From Neocallimastix lanati (nom. inval.) (taxonomy: Eukaryota > Neocallimastigomycota > Neocallimastigomycetes > Neocallimastigales > Neocallimastigaceae), in NCBI GenBank assembly GCA_016946835.1, contig JACVTC010000136.1, positions 35,001 through 67,500 of the forward strand: DNA of 32,500 nt. The letters run 5' to 3'. The notes under the pieces were generated by a model that ran no database searches, was not told where the DNA came from, and was given only the letters and a program-made list of their open reading frames with translations. Below, in pieces: positions 1-11,382 of the stretch. A program made the position numbers and the translations under genes. Positions within the stretch are counted from its first letter, which is position 1. Each line of letters starts with the position of its first letter.

Positions 1-45
1 GATTAACGGTAATTTAATCATCATTGTATTTATTCATTTATTCTC

Positions 46-77
<32 letters not shown>

Positions 78-238
78 TAATTTTAACTATTAATAAATCA
101 TAATTATGTAGGAAGGAATTCATTTGGTCTATTTTTCTGTCATTTCTTAATCATTTATGATTAATTACTAAATACTAAATTTAAAATTTAAAACATTTAA
201 GCATTTCAACCATCATTCAATGACATCATATCTAACAC

Positions 239-270
<32 letters not shown>

Positions 271-1467
271 GAGTTTCCATATTTATGTAATATTTAATAA
301 AAGCTTTGATTTCCTCAGTTCGTATTAATTATTATTATTATTATTATTATTATTATTTATTTTTTTCAAAAATTCCAGCAGTTCTCCTTTTCATTCCTTT
401 TTTTTTTTTTTTTATTTTTTTTTGTTTTTATAATATTTTGATTCATTGGGAAATTTCATCAAATGTTGTTATTATCAATTATCTATTATCAGGAGGTAGT
501 AGTTTTCTTCTACTTTTTATGTTTTTATGACTTGGGATTTCATTGAATTAAATTCCAAGGACCTAGAAGACCCATAAGCCTGACAAATTTCAACCTATTT
601 TACGTTTTTATGTATTTACATTAAAAGGAAATTGAACTATTTGAAATTTCATCTTTAATTTTTATTTTTATTTTTTTTTTTTTACAAATTTATTTTCAAG
701 ATGATTACGTGAGTCATCATATTCTAAGATTTGATTCTTATTGCTTAAAATAATGAGAAGAAGGTCATTTTATTTAATGCTTTATATTCAGTATATATAT
801 ATATATATATATTTTTATATTACCTTTCCTTTTGGATGAAAGATTAAATTTATATTTTTCGATTTAAAAATAATTTGTTCTTTTCCTTTATTAGTTTTGC
901 TTATTTCAATTTCTAGATTCTTCTCCATTTTTTTTTTTAATGAAAGTTTCTAATTAAATATTATAATTATTAATTTTAATAATATATATTTTTAATTAAA
1001 TTATATTTTAAATGAAGATTAATTATCTAAATCTTATTTTTTTTTTTTTAATTCTTTTATATTTTAAAATTATTTCTTTTTTTTTTTTTTTTTTTAGTGT
1101 AACTGATAAATATAAAGTATTTTATGAGATTATTTTATTTTTTTAAGTATAAAAAAATTTTTTTATATTATAATTTTAATTCATATATATTTATTTTTAT
1201 ATTTAATAACTATTATTATTATTATTTTCATTGTTATTGTTATTATAAAAATATTATTATTGATGTTTCTGTATTTATTACTACATTCAATATTATTTAT
1301 TTATTTATTTATTTATTATATATTATTTATTATTAATTTATAACATAAAATGCTATAAGAAAAAAACTTTTTTATGTTTTTCTAAAGTACTTAAATATTA
1401 TTTCGATTAACTCATTTATATATATATCAGTAAAAAATAATCATTATTATTTATAATTTTAATCGTC

Positions 1468-1498
<31 letters not shown>

Positions 1499-2889
1499 AC
1501 AATCCTTTTATAATTATTACTATACTGTCTATATTATTATTAATTATTTATCAATAATTTATTGTTTATTTATTTATTTATTTATTTATCAATAAATCAT
1601 TATTTATTTATTTATATAAACAGATAATATATCTGTAAAGATATCTATATATGAAAAATATAAATATAATTTTTTTAATAATTAAATATTTATTTTAAAA
1701 ATAAAAATACTTCAGTATTAATAATCATTTATTTTTATTTATTTATTTATTTTCAATTGGCGAAATGCAACTCTCCCATAAAGATTATTAATAAACTTTA
1801 ATCTATTCTTTAATAATAATTTTTATATCAACTTTAACCTATTATTGTTTTTTTTTTATTATTTTTTTTTTATTTATTTTACTTTTTTTTTTTATTTTTT
1901 TTATTTTTATTATTTTTATTATTTTTTTATTTTTATTTATTTATTTATTTTTCGCCTTATTCCAATTTTCAATAATTTTTCAATTTATGTAATAATTTAT
2001 TTATTCTTTATTGTTATAATTAAAAAAAAAAAATAATTTTTATATAAATATAAAATTATCGAAAAGGTTAAATATTTATGTACTTTTTTTTTATTTTTAT
2101 TTTTTAAAAAAGAAAAAAGTTAATAAATTAATATCTATAGTTAAAATTATAATAATTTAAATAAATATCTTAACTCTTTTTTTTTTGTCTCTAAATGAAA
2201 AAAAAAAAAAAAAATAAAATAAAATAAAAAAAAAATTTAATGTTTCCAATTATATATTGTTCTAAGTTCTTTTTATAATATAGATATAGATATACTATAA
2301 TTATAAAGTTTCTTAATATAAATTCGAATTCAATATTCTTTTTTATTTTAACGGCAGCAAAAATTGTTTCATCTTTATTAATTCAAATTCAATATTCTTT
2401 TTTTTTTTTTTTTTTTTTTGTTTTTTGTTTTTAATAATAATAATAATAATAATAATAAAAACAAATAATAATAATAATAATTAATATATATATTAAGAAA
2501 GTAAAATAGTTTAATATATATAAGAAATTTAGTTTCATCCAATAATAATAATTTTAATTTCTATGCAGGAAAAAAATAAATAATTAAACTTTTTAGAGCT
2601 AAGCTTGTATTAATTCATTTTTTTTTAATAATAAACAAAAAAAATTTTTATTAATCATATCTAATAATTAATATTTAAATTAAAAATTTATTTGCTTTTT
2701 CTATTTATTTCTAATTTCTGATTTTCTTCCTAATTATATTTATTATTATATTTATTATAGTAATTGTTGTTAATATGATTTTACTTTTGTCTCAAAATAA
2801 TTTTCCATTATTTGCTTATTATTGATTTATAGTATCATTAACATATATATATTTTAATTATAATTAAAATTTTATATATATATATATAA

Positions 2890-2927
<38 letters not shown>

Positions 2928-5900
2928 TTATGTATATACTTATTTGTCTATTATAAAATTATGAATGATTATTTTTAATTAATTATATATTATTTTCTTA
3001 TTAATTAAAATTTGCTAAGCTTGTATTGAAAGGAACAATATAGATATATGAGCGGTAATAAATATATTAATAATAAATTATAGATAAATAATAAAACAAT
3101 TAAATATAATTTTTTAAAATAATACAAAAATTAATAAAACTATATGGAAATAATTAATAAATTATAGACTATCTATACAATATATAAAATATAATATTTT
3201 ATTATAATAAATATATATATATTTTTTTCCTTATATTGTGTCTGTAGAGTTGACAAAAATACTTTTAATATATAAATATATATATATATATTTTACTTTT
3301 TATTCAATATCTTATTCAATATTTTGTTGAAGTGATATTAAAGGTAATTAAAAAATAAAAATAAAAACATTAGTATATTAATATTATTATTTTTTTTGGT
3401 TCTAAAGAATTTATTTAATATCGAAAAAGTAATATTAAAAACATTTCATTATCATAGTAATGATTATAGAAATTAATGCTATACTTTATAAATGTAGGTA
3501 TTATTCATATATATATATATATTTATTTAAAAAAAAGGTAAAAAATTTACAATATTTTAAGAATAACTCTAATAAATATTACAATAGAAAAATAACATAA
3601 TTATAAAATTTTAAATAGTGATAATAACTAATTACAATATAATATAATAGAAATAAGATATTAACAATCAATTTAATTTAATGGTATTATTGTTAATTAT
3701 AAGTTGTTTATTTAAATACTATTTAATAGAATATAAATATTATTATTCTTAATATTAAGAAAATAAAGAAAAGAAAATAAATAATAATTGTTAATTACTA
3801 AATGAATATGAATATATAGTAAATAATAAAATTATTAAACATTTATAACAATTAACAATTATTATTTTTAATTTTGTTTCAAAAATTAAAAATATGATAC
3901 ACAAACAAATAAAACAGATAATAATTAATATATGTTTTAAAAATTAGAAAAAGATAAAAATAAAATAAAAAAAAAATAAAAATAAAATAAAATAAAATAA
4001 AAAAAAAAAAAATGAAAATGAAATTTTTTAATATTTCAATAATAGAAATATATATAAAGTTTATATAAACAATTTTTATTAAAAAATAAATATTTAATAT
4101 AAATGAATAAATACATAAAATTCAATATATATATATATATAAAAGATATATTGAATAAACTTTTTTTTTTCTATTTTTAATATTTACTCTTTATTATTAT
4201 TTAATTAACAATTTTTTATATATATATATTTATATATTTCACATTCACTTTATTAAAAAGTTAATAATGGGACTTTATATACAATAATATATAAAAGATT
4301 GTTCAATCAAATTATTTTTATATAATTTTTAATTTATTTATTATTTTATTTTGTCTACCTTTTTTATATAATTTGAAATATTCCTTAACTAAACTTTAAA
4401 TAATAATTTATATATATATTATATATTTTTTTTTTTTTTACTTTTGAATGCTGTGTAACTGTTTCCCACATGAAATAATAAATTATATTAAATAATAATA
4501 AATTTTAATCAATTAATATTCAATAAAATGGTAAGAATTAATAAATAAATAAATTATAAATTTATATTAATATTTATAAAATAATAATAATTAATAATAT
4601 AATAATAATAATTATAATAATAATAAATAATAAATAATAAAAATAATAATAATAATAATAAATAATAAATAATAAATAATAAAAATAATAATAAATTATA
4701 TATCATTAATATAAATAGAAACAAATCTTATTAAATAGAAATATTTCTATTTCTATTTTTATTATTTTATTATATTTATTTTTTTTTATTTTTAATTTTT
4801 ATTTTTTTTTTTTTTTTTTAAAATTGATTAAGGTAATATATTTTTTAAAGAAAAAAAAATAGTGAAAATTTTCAAAATATAAATATTTCTTTTTATTTTA
4901 TATAAATATTGTTAGTTGATCTTAATTTTTCATTAATTTCATGTAATAAAGTATTATGTTTATTATTATTATTATTATTTTTTTTTATTTTATTTTATTT
5001 TATTTTAGTTTCCATATTATTTAAAGGAAATTTTAAATTAAATAAAAGATTTAAAAATATAATAATAATAACAAATAATAAAAAGATATAATAACAATGG
5101 TTAAAAATATAAAATTTCATTATTTTTATTAATAATAAAATAAGTAATAATTTTATTAATAAAAAAAAACTAATAAAAATTTATATTTTATTTAATTTAT
5201 TTACTATTGTTTTATTTTCTTTTTATAATTTTAAATTTAATATTTTTTTTTTAATATAATCATAATATTTCAATATTTGTATTATAAAGTAAAATTATTA
5301 TTTGCTACTATGGAAAATAAAAATGAAATAATTTTTATAATAATTATATAATAAATATTAATATTTAATATCACAGCAATATTTTCCATTGTTTTTTAGT
5401 TTTAAATATTAATATTTATTTCAATCTATTTTTATTTTTATTTTTATTTTTTTTTTTTTATTAAATTAAAAGTTAATTATTAATAAATTTATTAATTATT
5501 AATATACACAATATGTTAATTAAAAAAAAAAAAGTATATTTATAATATATATATATTTTTTTTATTATTAATAATTAATATTTCTTATTATTTTTATTTT
5601 TACTATAAATTCAAAGAATTTTTCTTTAAAAAATGTTATTTTAAAAAATTATTAAATATATATATAAATTAATAATTTTTTTAAAGAAAAAAAAAAATAA
5701 AGATAAAATAATTAAACTTTTTAATAATTTTTATTATTACTATTGATAATAAAAGTTATATAGAGAATAAATATTAAAAAAAAAAAAAAAAAAAAAGAAA
5801 AAAAAAATTAATAGTTAAAAATAAAATAATAATAAAATAAAAAATTAAATTAATAAAGTAATAGAAATAGAAATAAAAACAAAAATAAAAACCAAAAAAT

Positions 5901-6024
5901 AAAATAAATCAAAAAAATAATACATAAACAAAACAATAAAGCAAATATATATATATATATATATATAAATAAAGAAAAAAATATAAATAGAAAAAAAAAA
6001 AATAAATTAAAATAAAAATAAAAA
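1..6024. other. AT-rich intergenic region without a recognisable gene
   Basis: About 6 kb of poly-A and poly-T tracts, (TA)n, (ATT)n and (TTTA)n stretches. The open frames in it encode only Tyr/Phe/Ile/Leu-rich translations of simple repeats and have no domain or codon signal, so none is called a gene. Slightly more complex patches lie at about 517-594, 2598-2611 and 3014-3027; they are discussed as findings. The last 260 bases are the strand-asymmetric A-rich leader of the hydrolase gene. Confidence 0.7.
5762..6024 (+). promoter_or_regulatory. A-rich upstream leader with a (TA)n tract before the hydrolase gene
   Basis: The stretch before the ATG at 6025 is strongly A-biased on the coding strand: A runs broken by single T or G, and a (TA)n tract at about 5945-5967. 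The ATG itself is preceded by an unbroken A-rich context. A-rich 5' leaders of this kind are common in very AT-rich fungal and protist genomes. No transcription start or defined TATA element can be fixed from sequence alone. Confidence 0.35.
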
Positions 6025-6236
6025 ATGAAGTTACAATTCTTTCAAACTATATTTTGTTTAGCTTTAGCTACTTTTGCCTTTAGTAATCCAATTAAAACTG
6101 AAGTTGAAAGTATCGAAGAAGTTAGTCCTAATAATAGTACTAATATTATTACACTTAGTAATCCATTTACCAAGAGAGCTGATATTGGTACTTATATTTC
6201 TTCTATTGGTAATTTCTTCACGACAAAGGATGTAAA

Positions 6237-6334
6237 GTAAGTAGTTAATATATCTAACTAATTTATATATATTAGATAATATTATAAAATTATATATAAT
6301 TAAGACTAATACTAATTTTAATACTAATTTTAAT

Positions 6335-6386
<52 letters not shown>

Positions 6387-6419
6387 TCAATGTTATTATT
6401 ATATTATATATATTATTAG
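6237..6419 (+). other. Intron of the hydrolase gene (GTAAGT...TAG)
   Basis: The donor GTAAGT at 6237-6242 and the acceptor TTAG ending at 6419 remove 183 bases and join codon GAT-GTA-AA/A-CGT in frame. This restores a plausible Val-Lys-Arg-Asn-Val-Phe-Tyr-Asp junction into the first strand of the hydrolase fold. Without splicing, exon 1 stops at once at 6238-6240 (TAA). The intron is far richer in A+T than either exon. A CTAAC element at about 6254 is branch-point-like but lies close to the donor. Confidence 0.8.
6338..6385. repeat. (AAT)16 microsatellite inside the hydrolase intron
   Basis: About 48 bases of uninterrupted AAT units fill the middle of the intron. It is expected to be length-polymorphic. 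It has no coding role. Confidence 0.9.
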
Positions 6420-8077
6420 ACGTAATGTTTTCTATGATGGTATTAAGAATCTTGATATATATTACAAAAAGAAGGATAAAACAAAAACCAGTAGTTATTT
6501 ATATTTATGGTGGTACATGGTATTTAGGTGAAAAGAGCTTATACTCCAAACTTGGTGATTTCTTAAACAATAATGGATATGTTGGTGTTATTCCAAACTA
6601 CGTTCAATTTCCATATGGTACTTTAGATGAAATGATTGAAGACATTTGTAATGCTATCATTTGGGTTTATAATAACATTGGTAAATACAATGGTGACAAT
6701 CAAAATATGATTCTTCTTGGTCATTCCTCTGGTGCTCATCTTTCTGCTCTTACTCTTCTTAAGTCAGCTCCGTTTAAAGGGATATGGTTCCTACTCTATC
6801 ACTAAGTCTCTCCCACTTTTCCAAAGTGGTACTTTTAAAATGGCCCATATTTGATGTCTTCTCAGAAATGTGTCTAAAAACACCGGAATTACCAGTGAAA
6901 ATAGTTCATTTGAAAGTTTTGCATCGGCTATTTTAGGTTCAAAATTATCTTGTCCAACGGATATTTTAAAGAGTTATCCGGACAAGTCTCTTCAATACCT
7001 TGGAGCTAATCGTTTCAATATCATTCACTCAACAAAAGATACTGTAGTTCCAATTGCTTCTGCCTCTGGTTTATTAGATCAAATTCATAGAACTTCCAAT
7101 ATTCCAGCCTTTGTCTATGTTGTTGAAGGTTTTCAACATTGTGGTATCACTGAAGGTGTTATGAATGGTAATGAATATGCTCAATATGTTCTTAGAACCG
7201 TTTTAGCTGCTGCCTAAATAACAAAAATAACATAAAAAGGAATTAAAAATCCAAAAAAAAAAAAAAAAATTGTTATTTTTAATATTAAAAAATATTAAAA
7301 TAATATAAACAAAATATAAATTATTTTTTTTTATAAGAAAAAAAAATTTATTATTATTAAAATAACAATTTAACATTATAGAATATAAAATTAAAACAAA
7401 AAATATAAAAAATAAAAATAATAGTAATAATAATAAATAATAATAATAATAATAATAATATAATAATAATAATAATAAATAAATAATAATAATAGCATTT
7501 TCAACAACAATAATAATATAATAATAATATTAAAATATATGTATATATATACATGAATTTTGTAAATTACATATAAAAGAAAAAAAAACATAAAAACAAA
7601 AACAAATAAAAATAACCATTAAAAACAAAACAAAAAAAAAAAAAAAGTATTAGTAATAGTTAAAGTTTCATATTCATTATTAATTTTATTATATTATATT
7701 AATATATTATTTTTATTGTTTATATTTTTATATTTACTTTTTTTTTTTTTTTTTATTGAATTGTTTTTTTAAATATATTTATACTTTTACTAAAAAAAAT
7801 TTATTAAATACAAAATTATAAAAATATATATAAATCTAATAGTAACAAGAATTATAAATTATTTTTTATTATTTATTTTATAATAAAAAAAAAAATAATA
7901 AAAAAAAAAATAATAAAAAAATAAAAAAAAAAAAAAAAAAATAAATTATATTTAAATAAAATTCTATTTAAATAAAATGATGCTTTCAACTTCACATCAA
8001 CGGATGAATGAATATAAAAAAAATCTAATATAAAAAAAAATGTTTTGGAATACTATAGGTATTAACTAAATTTTATG

Positions 8078-8082
<5 letters not shown>

Positions 8083-8123
<41 letters not shown>
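8083..8123. repeat. Homopolymer T41
   Basis: Forty-one consecutive T residues, followed by T runs interrupted by single G. Confidence 0.95.
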
Positions 8124-8124
<1 letters not shown>

Positions 8125-8387
8125 TTTTTTTTTTTTGTTTTTGTTTTGTTTTTTATTCATTATTATTTTAATTGCCTTATACTCTTATAAATATTAAAAT
8201 AAAATCATCTTAAAAAAATTATGGAAATGAAATGAAAATAGAAAAGGAAATTTAGGTAATTGTCATCTATAAAAATATTATAGAACTATGGATATTAAAG
8301 AAAAAAAAAAATTATATTATGTACTTTATGAACAATTAGGTTTATAAATAAATATTAGAGAAAAAAAAAAAATATTCAATATACCTA

Positions 8388-8392
<5 letters not shown>

Positions 8393-8431
<39 letters not shown>
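8393..8431. repeat. Homopolymer T39
   Basis: Thirty-nine consecutive T residues running into a short (TTTA)n tract. Confidence 0.95.
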
Positions 8432-8433
<2 letters not shown>

Positions 8434-8939
8434 TTATTTATTTATTTATTTAAATATATTTTATTTTTAAATAATATTTTTTTTTTTTTTTTTTTTTTTA
8501 ATCTATTTATATAATTTATTATATAAAATAGAAATGATAAAGTAAATATAAAATCATAAAGGTAAAAAAAGACTTTTTTTTTTTTTTTTTGAAAATAAAA
8601 AGATAAAAAAAAAAAAAATAGGATAAACATTAAAATGTAAATTTATTTAGATTTTAAAAAAAAAAATGATTAATTTTAAAAAGAATAATATAAATATATT
8701 TTTATTTAATGGATAAATAGAAAAAAAAAAAAAAAGGAAGAGGAAAGGATAAAGATATCAAATATAAAAAAAAAAAAAATTATATATATATATATATAAA
8801 TTTATAAACTTATCTATATAATAGAATTTAAAATATAATATTTTTTTTTAAAAAAAAAAATAAAAAAAGACAATTGTCAATTACATATGTTATTTATAAA
8901 TACTTTTATGTCTTTTTTTTTTTTTTTTTTTTTTTTTTT

Positions 8940-8960
8940 GGTTTGGTTTGGTTTGGTTTG
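8940..8960. repeat. GGTTT tandem repeat, four units
   Basis: Four exact GGTTT units after a poly-T run, 25 bases beyond the end of the SANT gene's extended frame. It is one of the few G-containing simple repeats in the window. Confidence 0.9.
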
Positions 8961-8984
8961 TTTTTAGTTTTTAATTTTTTCCTT

Positions 8985-9271
8985 TTAGTTATTAACTGTT
9001 AAATCTTTATTTTCTGAAGATAGTACATTATTATTTACATTATTATTACTCATTGAAGATAGTTCTTCAGTTTTACTAGATGAAGATGGTGAAGGTGAAG
9101 CAGGTTTAGTAAAATTCTTTGGAGTATTCTTACTTGGTGTTGATGGTCCCTTCTTTACATTAGAAGGAATATCTTTTTGATTTGGGGTAACGTTTGTAGT
9201 TGTATTGTTATTATTTAATACATTACTTTGTGGATTAATATTTTCATTAACTTCTTTAACATCTTTATTTT
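8985..9271 (-). other. Coding-like 94-codon tail of the SANT gene in a shifted frame
   Basis: Directly beyond the stop of the main frame (TAA, 9272-9274), the -1 frame is open from 9269 down to a TAA at 8985-8987. Its 94 codons have the same Ser/Pro/Thr/Asn/Lys-rich make-up as the preceding C-terminus, including SPSPSSSSK-like and NNNN stretches, and unlike the poly-A/T spacer that follows. Because TGA-TAA blocks this frame just upstream, the shift must lie within about 20 bases (roughly 9272-9292). A base error or a real indel explains it. A 62-base intron (9324 to 9263, GTCAAT...AAAG) would also join the frames, but its donor is poor. Confidence 0.7.
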
Positions 9272-10336
9272 TTATGAAGAATTTGTAGCATTATCAGGAA
9301 GTGAATTTTGAGGTGAAGATTGACTATTATTTTGTTTTATATCTTTAGAATTTGAAGAATTTACCTTATTATGAACTTTGGAATGATAAAAATTAGAACG
9401 ATCTGATGAAGTTTGTTGAATTAAAGTATTCGTTGGAGGTGGAGGCAATCCAGGCATTTTGGATTTAGATTTATGGTGGTGGTGATGATGATGATAACTT
9501 CCACTATTACCATTTACATCAGTTGATTTTGATTTTTTCGTTGATGGGATATCTGTTTTTGTCTTTGATGATTCTGATTTCACTGAACTCTTTATTGAAT
9601 TTTGTGTTAAAGAATATTTAGGATATGAGTCATTATTTATAGATTTATTATTTACTCCGTCGTCTTTGTATGAAGAATTCTGTTGATTTGGAGATTGTGA
9701 ATTATTATCAATTGAATTATATCTTGTTTGATTAGTGCTTTCACTACTGCTGTTTTGATCTGATCTCTGATTATCATTCATAAATGAGGAACCATTAGAA
9801 TTATTTCTATAATAGTTATCATAGCTGCTATTATTGTTGTTATTATTGTTATTATTGTTAATATTATTATTATTACTATTAAGATATGAATTATTATTTT
9901 GAGGAACACTGTTATTATTCATTGGATTATTATTATTCATAGGGTTATTATTATTCATTGGATTACCATTATTCATAGAATTATTATTATTCATAGGATT
10001 ACCATTATTCATAGGATTATTATTATTCATAGGATTATTATTATTCATTAGATTACCATTATTCATTGGAATATTATTATTTTGTTGTTGTAATGATTGT
10101 GAAAAATTATTTTGATTTTGTGAATTATTTTGATTCATAGGTTGATAATTTATGTTTTGTTGTTGGTTTGGTGGTGATGGTGGCTGATTATAATTTGAAT
10201 TGTTATAATTTTGATTGTATCCATTGATTTTATTATTAGATTGGGGATAATTTGGTCTTTGATTATTATAATTTAAATTCATATCATTATTTGGGTTATT
10301 GTTAATGTTATTGTTTACATTATTATAAAAATTTTG

Positions 10337-10377
<41 letters not shown>

Positions 10378-10555
10378 TCATGGAATAATTATTAACTGGA
10401 CCATTATTCATAGAAGAATAGTTACTTGGACTTGGATTTTGATTGTTGTTCATAGGAGTGTAAATTTGTGAGTTATTATTATTATTTGGAGTCATATAAT
10501 TTTGATTTTGATTGTTGTTATTATTACCATTTGGGGTCATATAATTTTGATTTTG

Positions 10556-10587
<32 letters not shown>

Positions 10588-11334
10588 TTGGGGTCATATA
10601 ATTTTGATTTTGATTGTTATTACCATTTGGTGTCATATAATTATTATTATTATTAATATTATTTGGATATTGATTATATCCATTATTATTTTGTGGTGGA
10701 GGTGGTGAAGGATAACTATTATTTCCATTATTATTCATATTTGAATAGTTAAAATTATAATTATTATTTGGTTGATTATTATAATTATTCATATTATTGT
10801 TATTATTATTATTTCCATTATTATTATAATTTTGGTTCATTTGATAATTATTATTTGGTGGTCCATTCGTATTTATTTGTTTATGTTCTAGGGGATGACT
10901 ACCATTATTATTATTATTATTATTGTTGTTATTATTATTATTATTATTATTATTCATTGGACCATTATTATTATTATTGTTATTATAGATATTAAAATTA
11001 TTTGAATTTTGAGGCATTTGACTTTTCATCATTGAATTTGTAGGTGCTATATTATTATTATTAATATTATTATTATAGTTTTGATTCATCATTTGTTGGT
11101 TATTATTATTCATCATCATACCATTATTATTATTATTATTGCTATTATTATTGTTATTGTATTGATTCATCATTATTGGATTTTCATTTTTTATCATTCC
11201 ATTGTTATTATTACCATTATTATTATTATTATTATATTGATTCATTATATTATCATTATTATTACTATTGTTATAATTTGATCCATTATTCATAGAATTA
11301 TAAGAAGATACTGATCCTGGTGGAGGATGGCTCA

Positions 11335-11382
<48 letters not shown>

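Larger units (their letters stand above)
6025..7217 (+). pseudogene. Secreted alpha/beta-hydrolase (esterase-like), one intron, exon 2 frame-disrupted
   Basis: Exon 1 (6025-6236) starts with a signal peptide (MKLQFFQTIFCLALATFAFS), then a short propeptide ending in a Lys-Arg Kex2-type site (TKRADIG). After the intron, exon 2 (6420-7217) gives a typical alpha/beta-hydrolase: an oxyanion-type motif YGGTW (usually HGGGW), the nucleophile elbow GHSSG with Ser codon 6725-6727, the acid in KDTVVP (Asp codon 7038-7040), and the His in FQHCG (codon 7137-7139). The order and GEKSLYSKLG resemble the isoprenylcysteine methylesterase/kynurenine formamidase (BD-FAE-like) group. Assembled length would be about 335 residues, normal for the family. 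The reading frame changes at the A run 6483-6487 (one extra base), at the G run 6779-6781 (one extra base), and is scrambled with an in-frame TGA near 6830-6870. It is either a young pseudogene or a gene with assembly indels. The substrate cannot be told; many gut-fungal secreted esterases act on plant cell wall esters, but that is inference. Confidence 0.75.
7218..8984. other. Spacer between two convergent genes
   Basis: The hydrolase gene (+) and the SANT gene (-) face each other tail to tail across 1.77 kb. The spacer holds (AAT)n, (TA)n, many A runs, T41 at 8083-8123, T39 at 8393-8431 and a GGTTT repeat. A-rich 3' sequence follows the hydrolase stop at once, but no distinct poly-A signal can be singled out in this composition. 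No gene is seen. Confidence 0.6.

Noticed and set aside
707-720. TGAGTCA (Gcn4/AP-1-type site) at about 711
   Set aside because: A 7-base match with no adjacent gene carries no weight.
10468-11281. Plus-strand open frames rich in Tyr/Ile/His opposite the Asn-rich domain
   Set aside because: They are antisense readings of AAT/AAC repeats of the SANT gene and have no independent coding signal.
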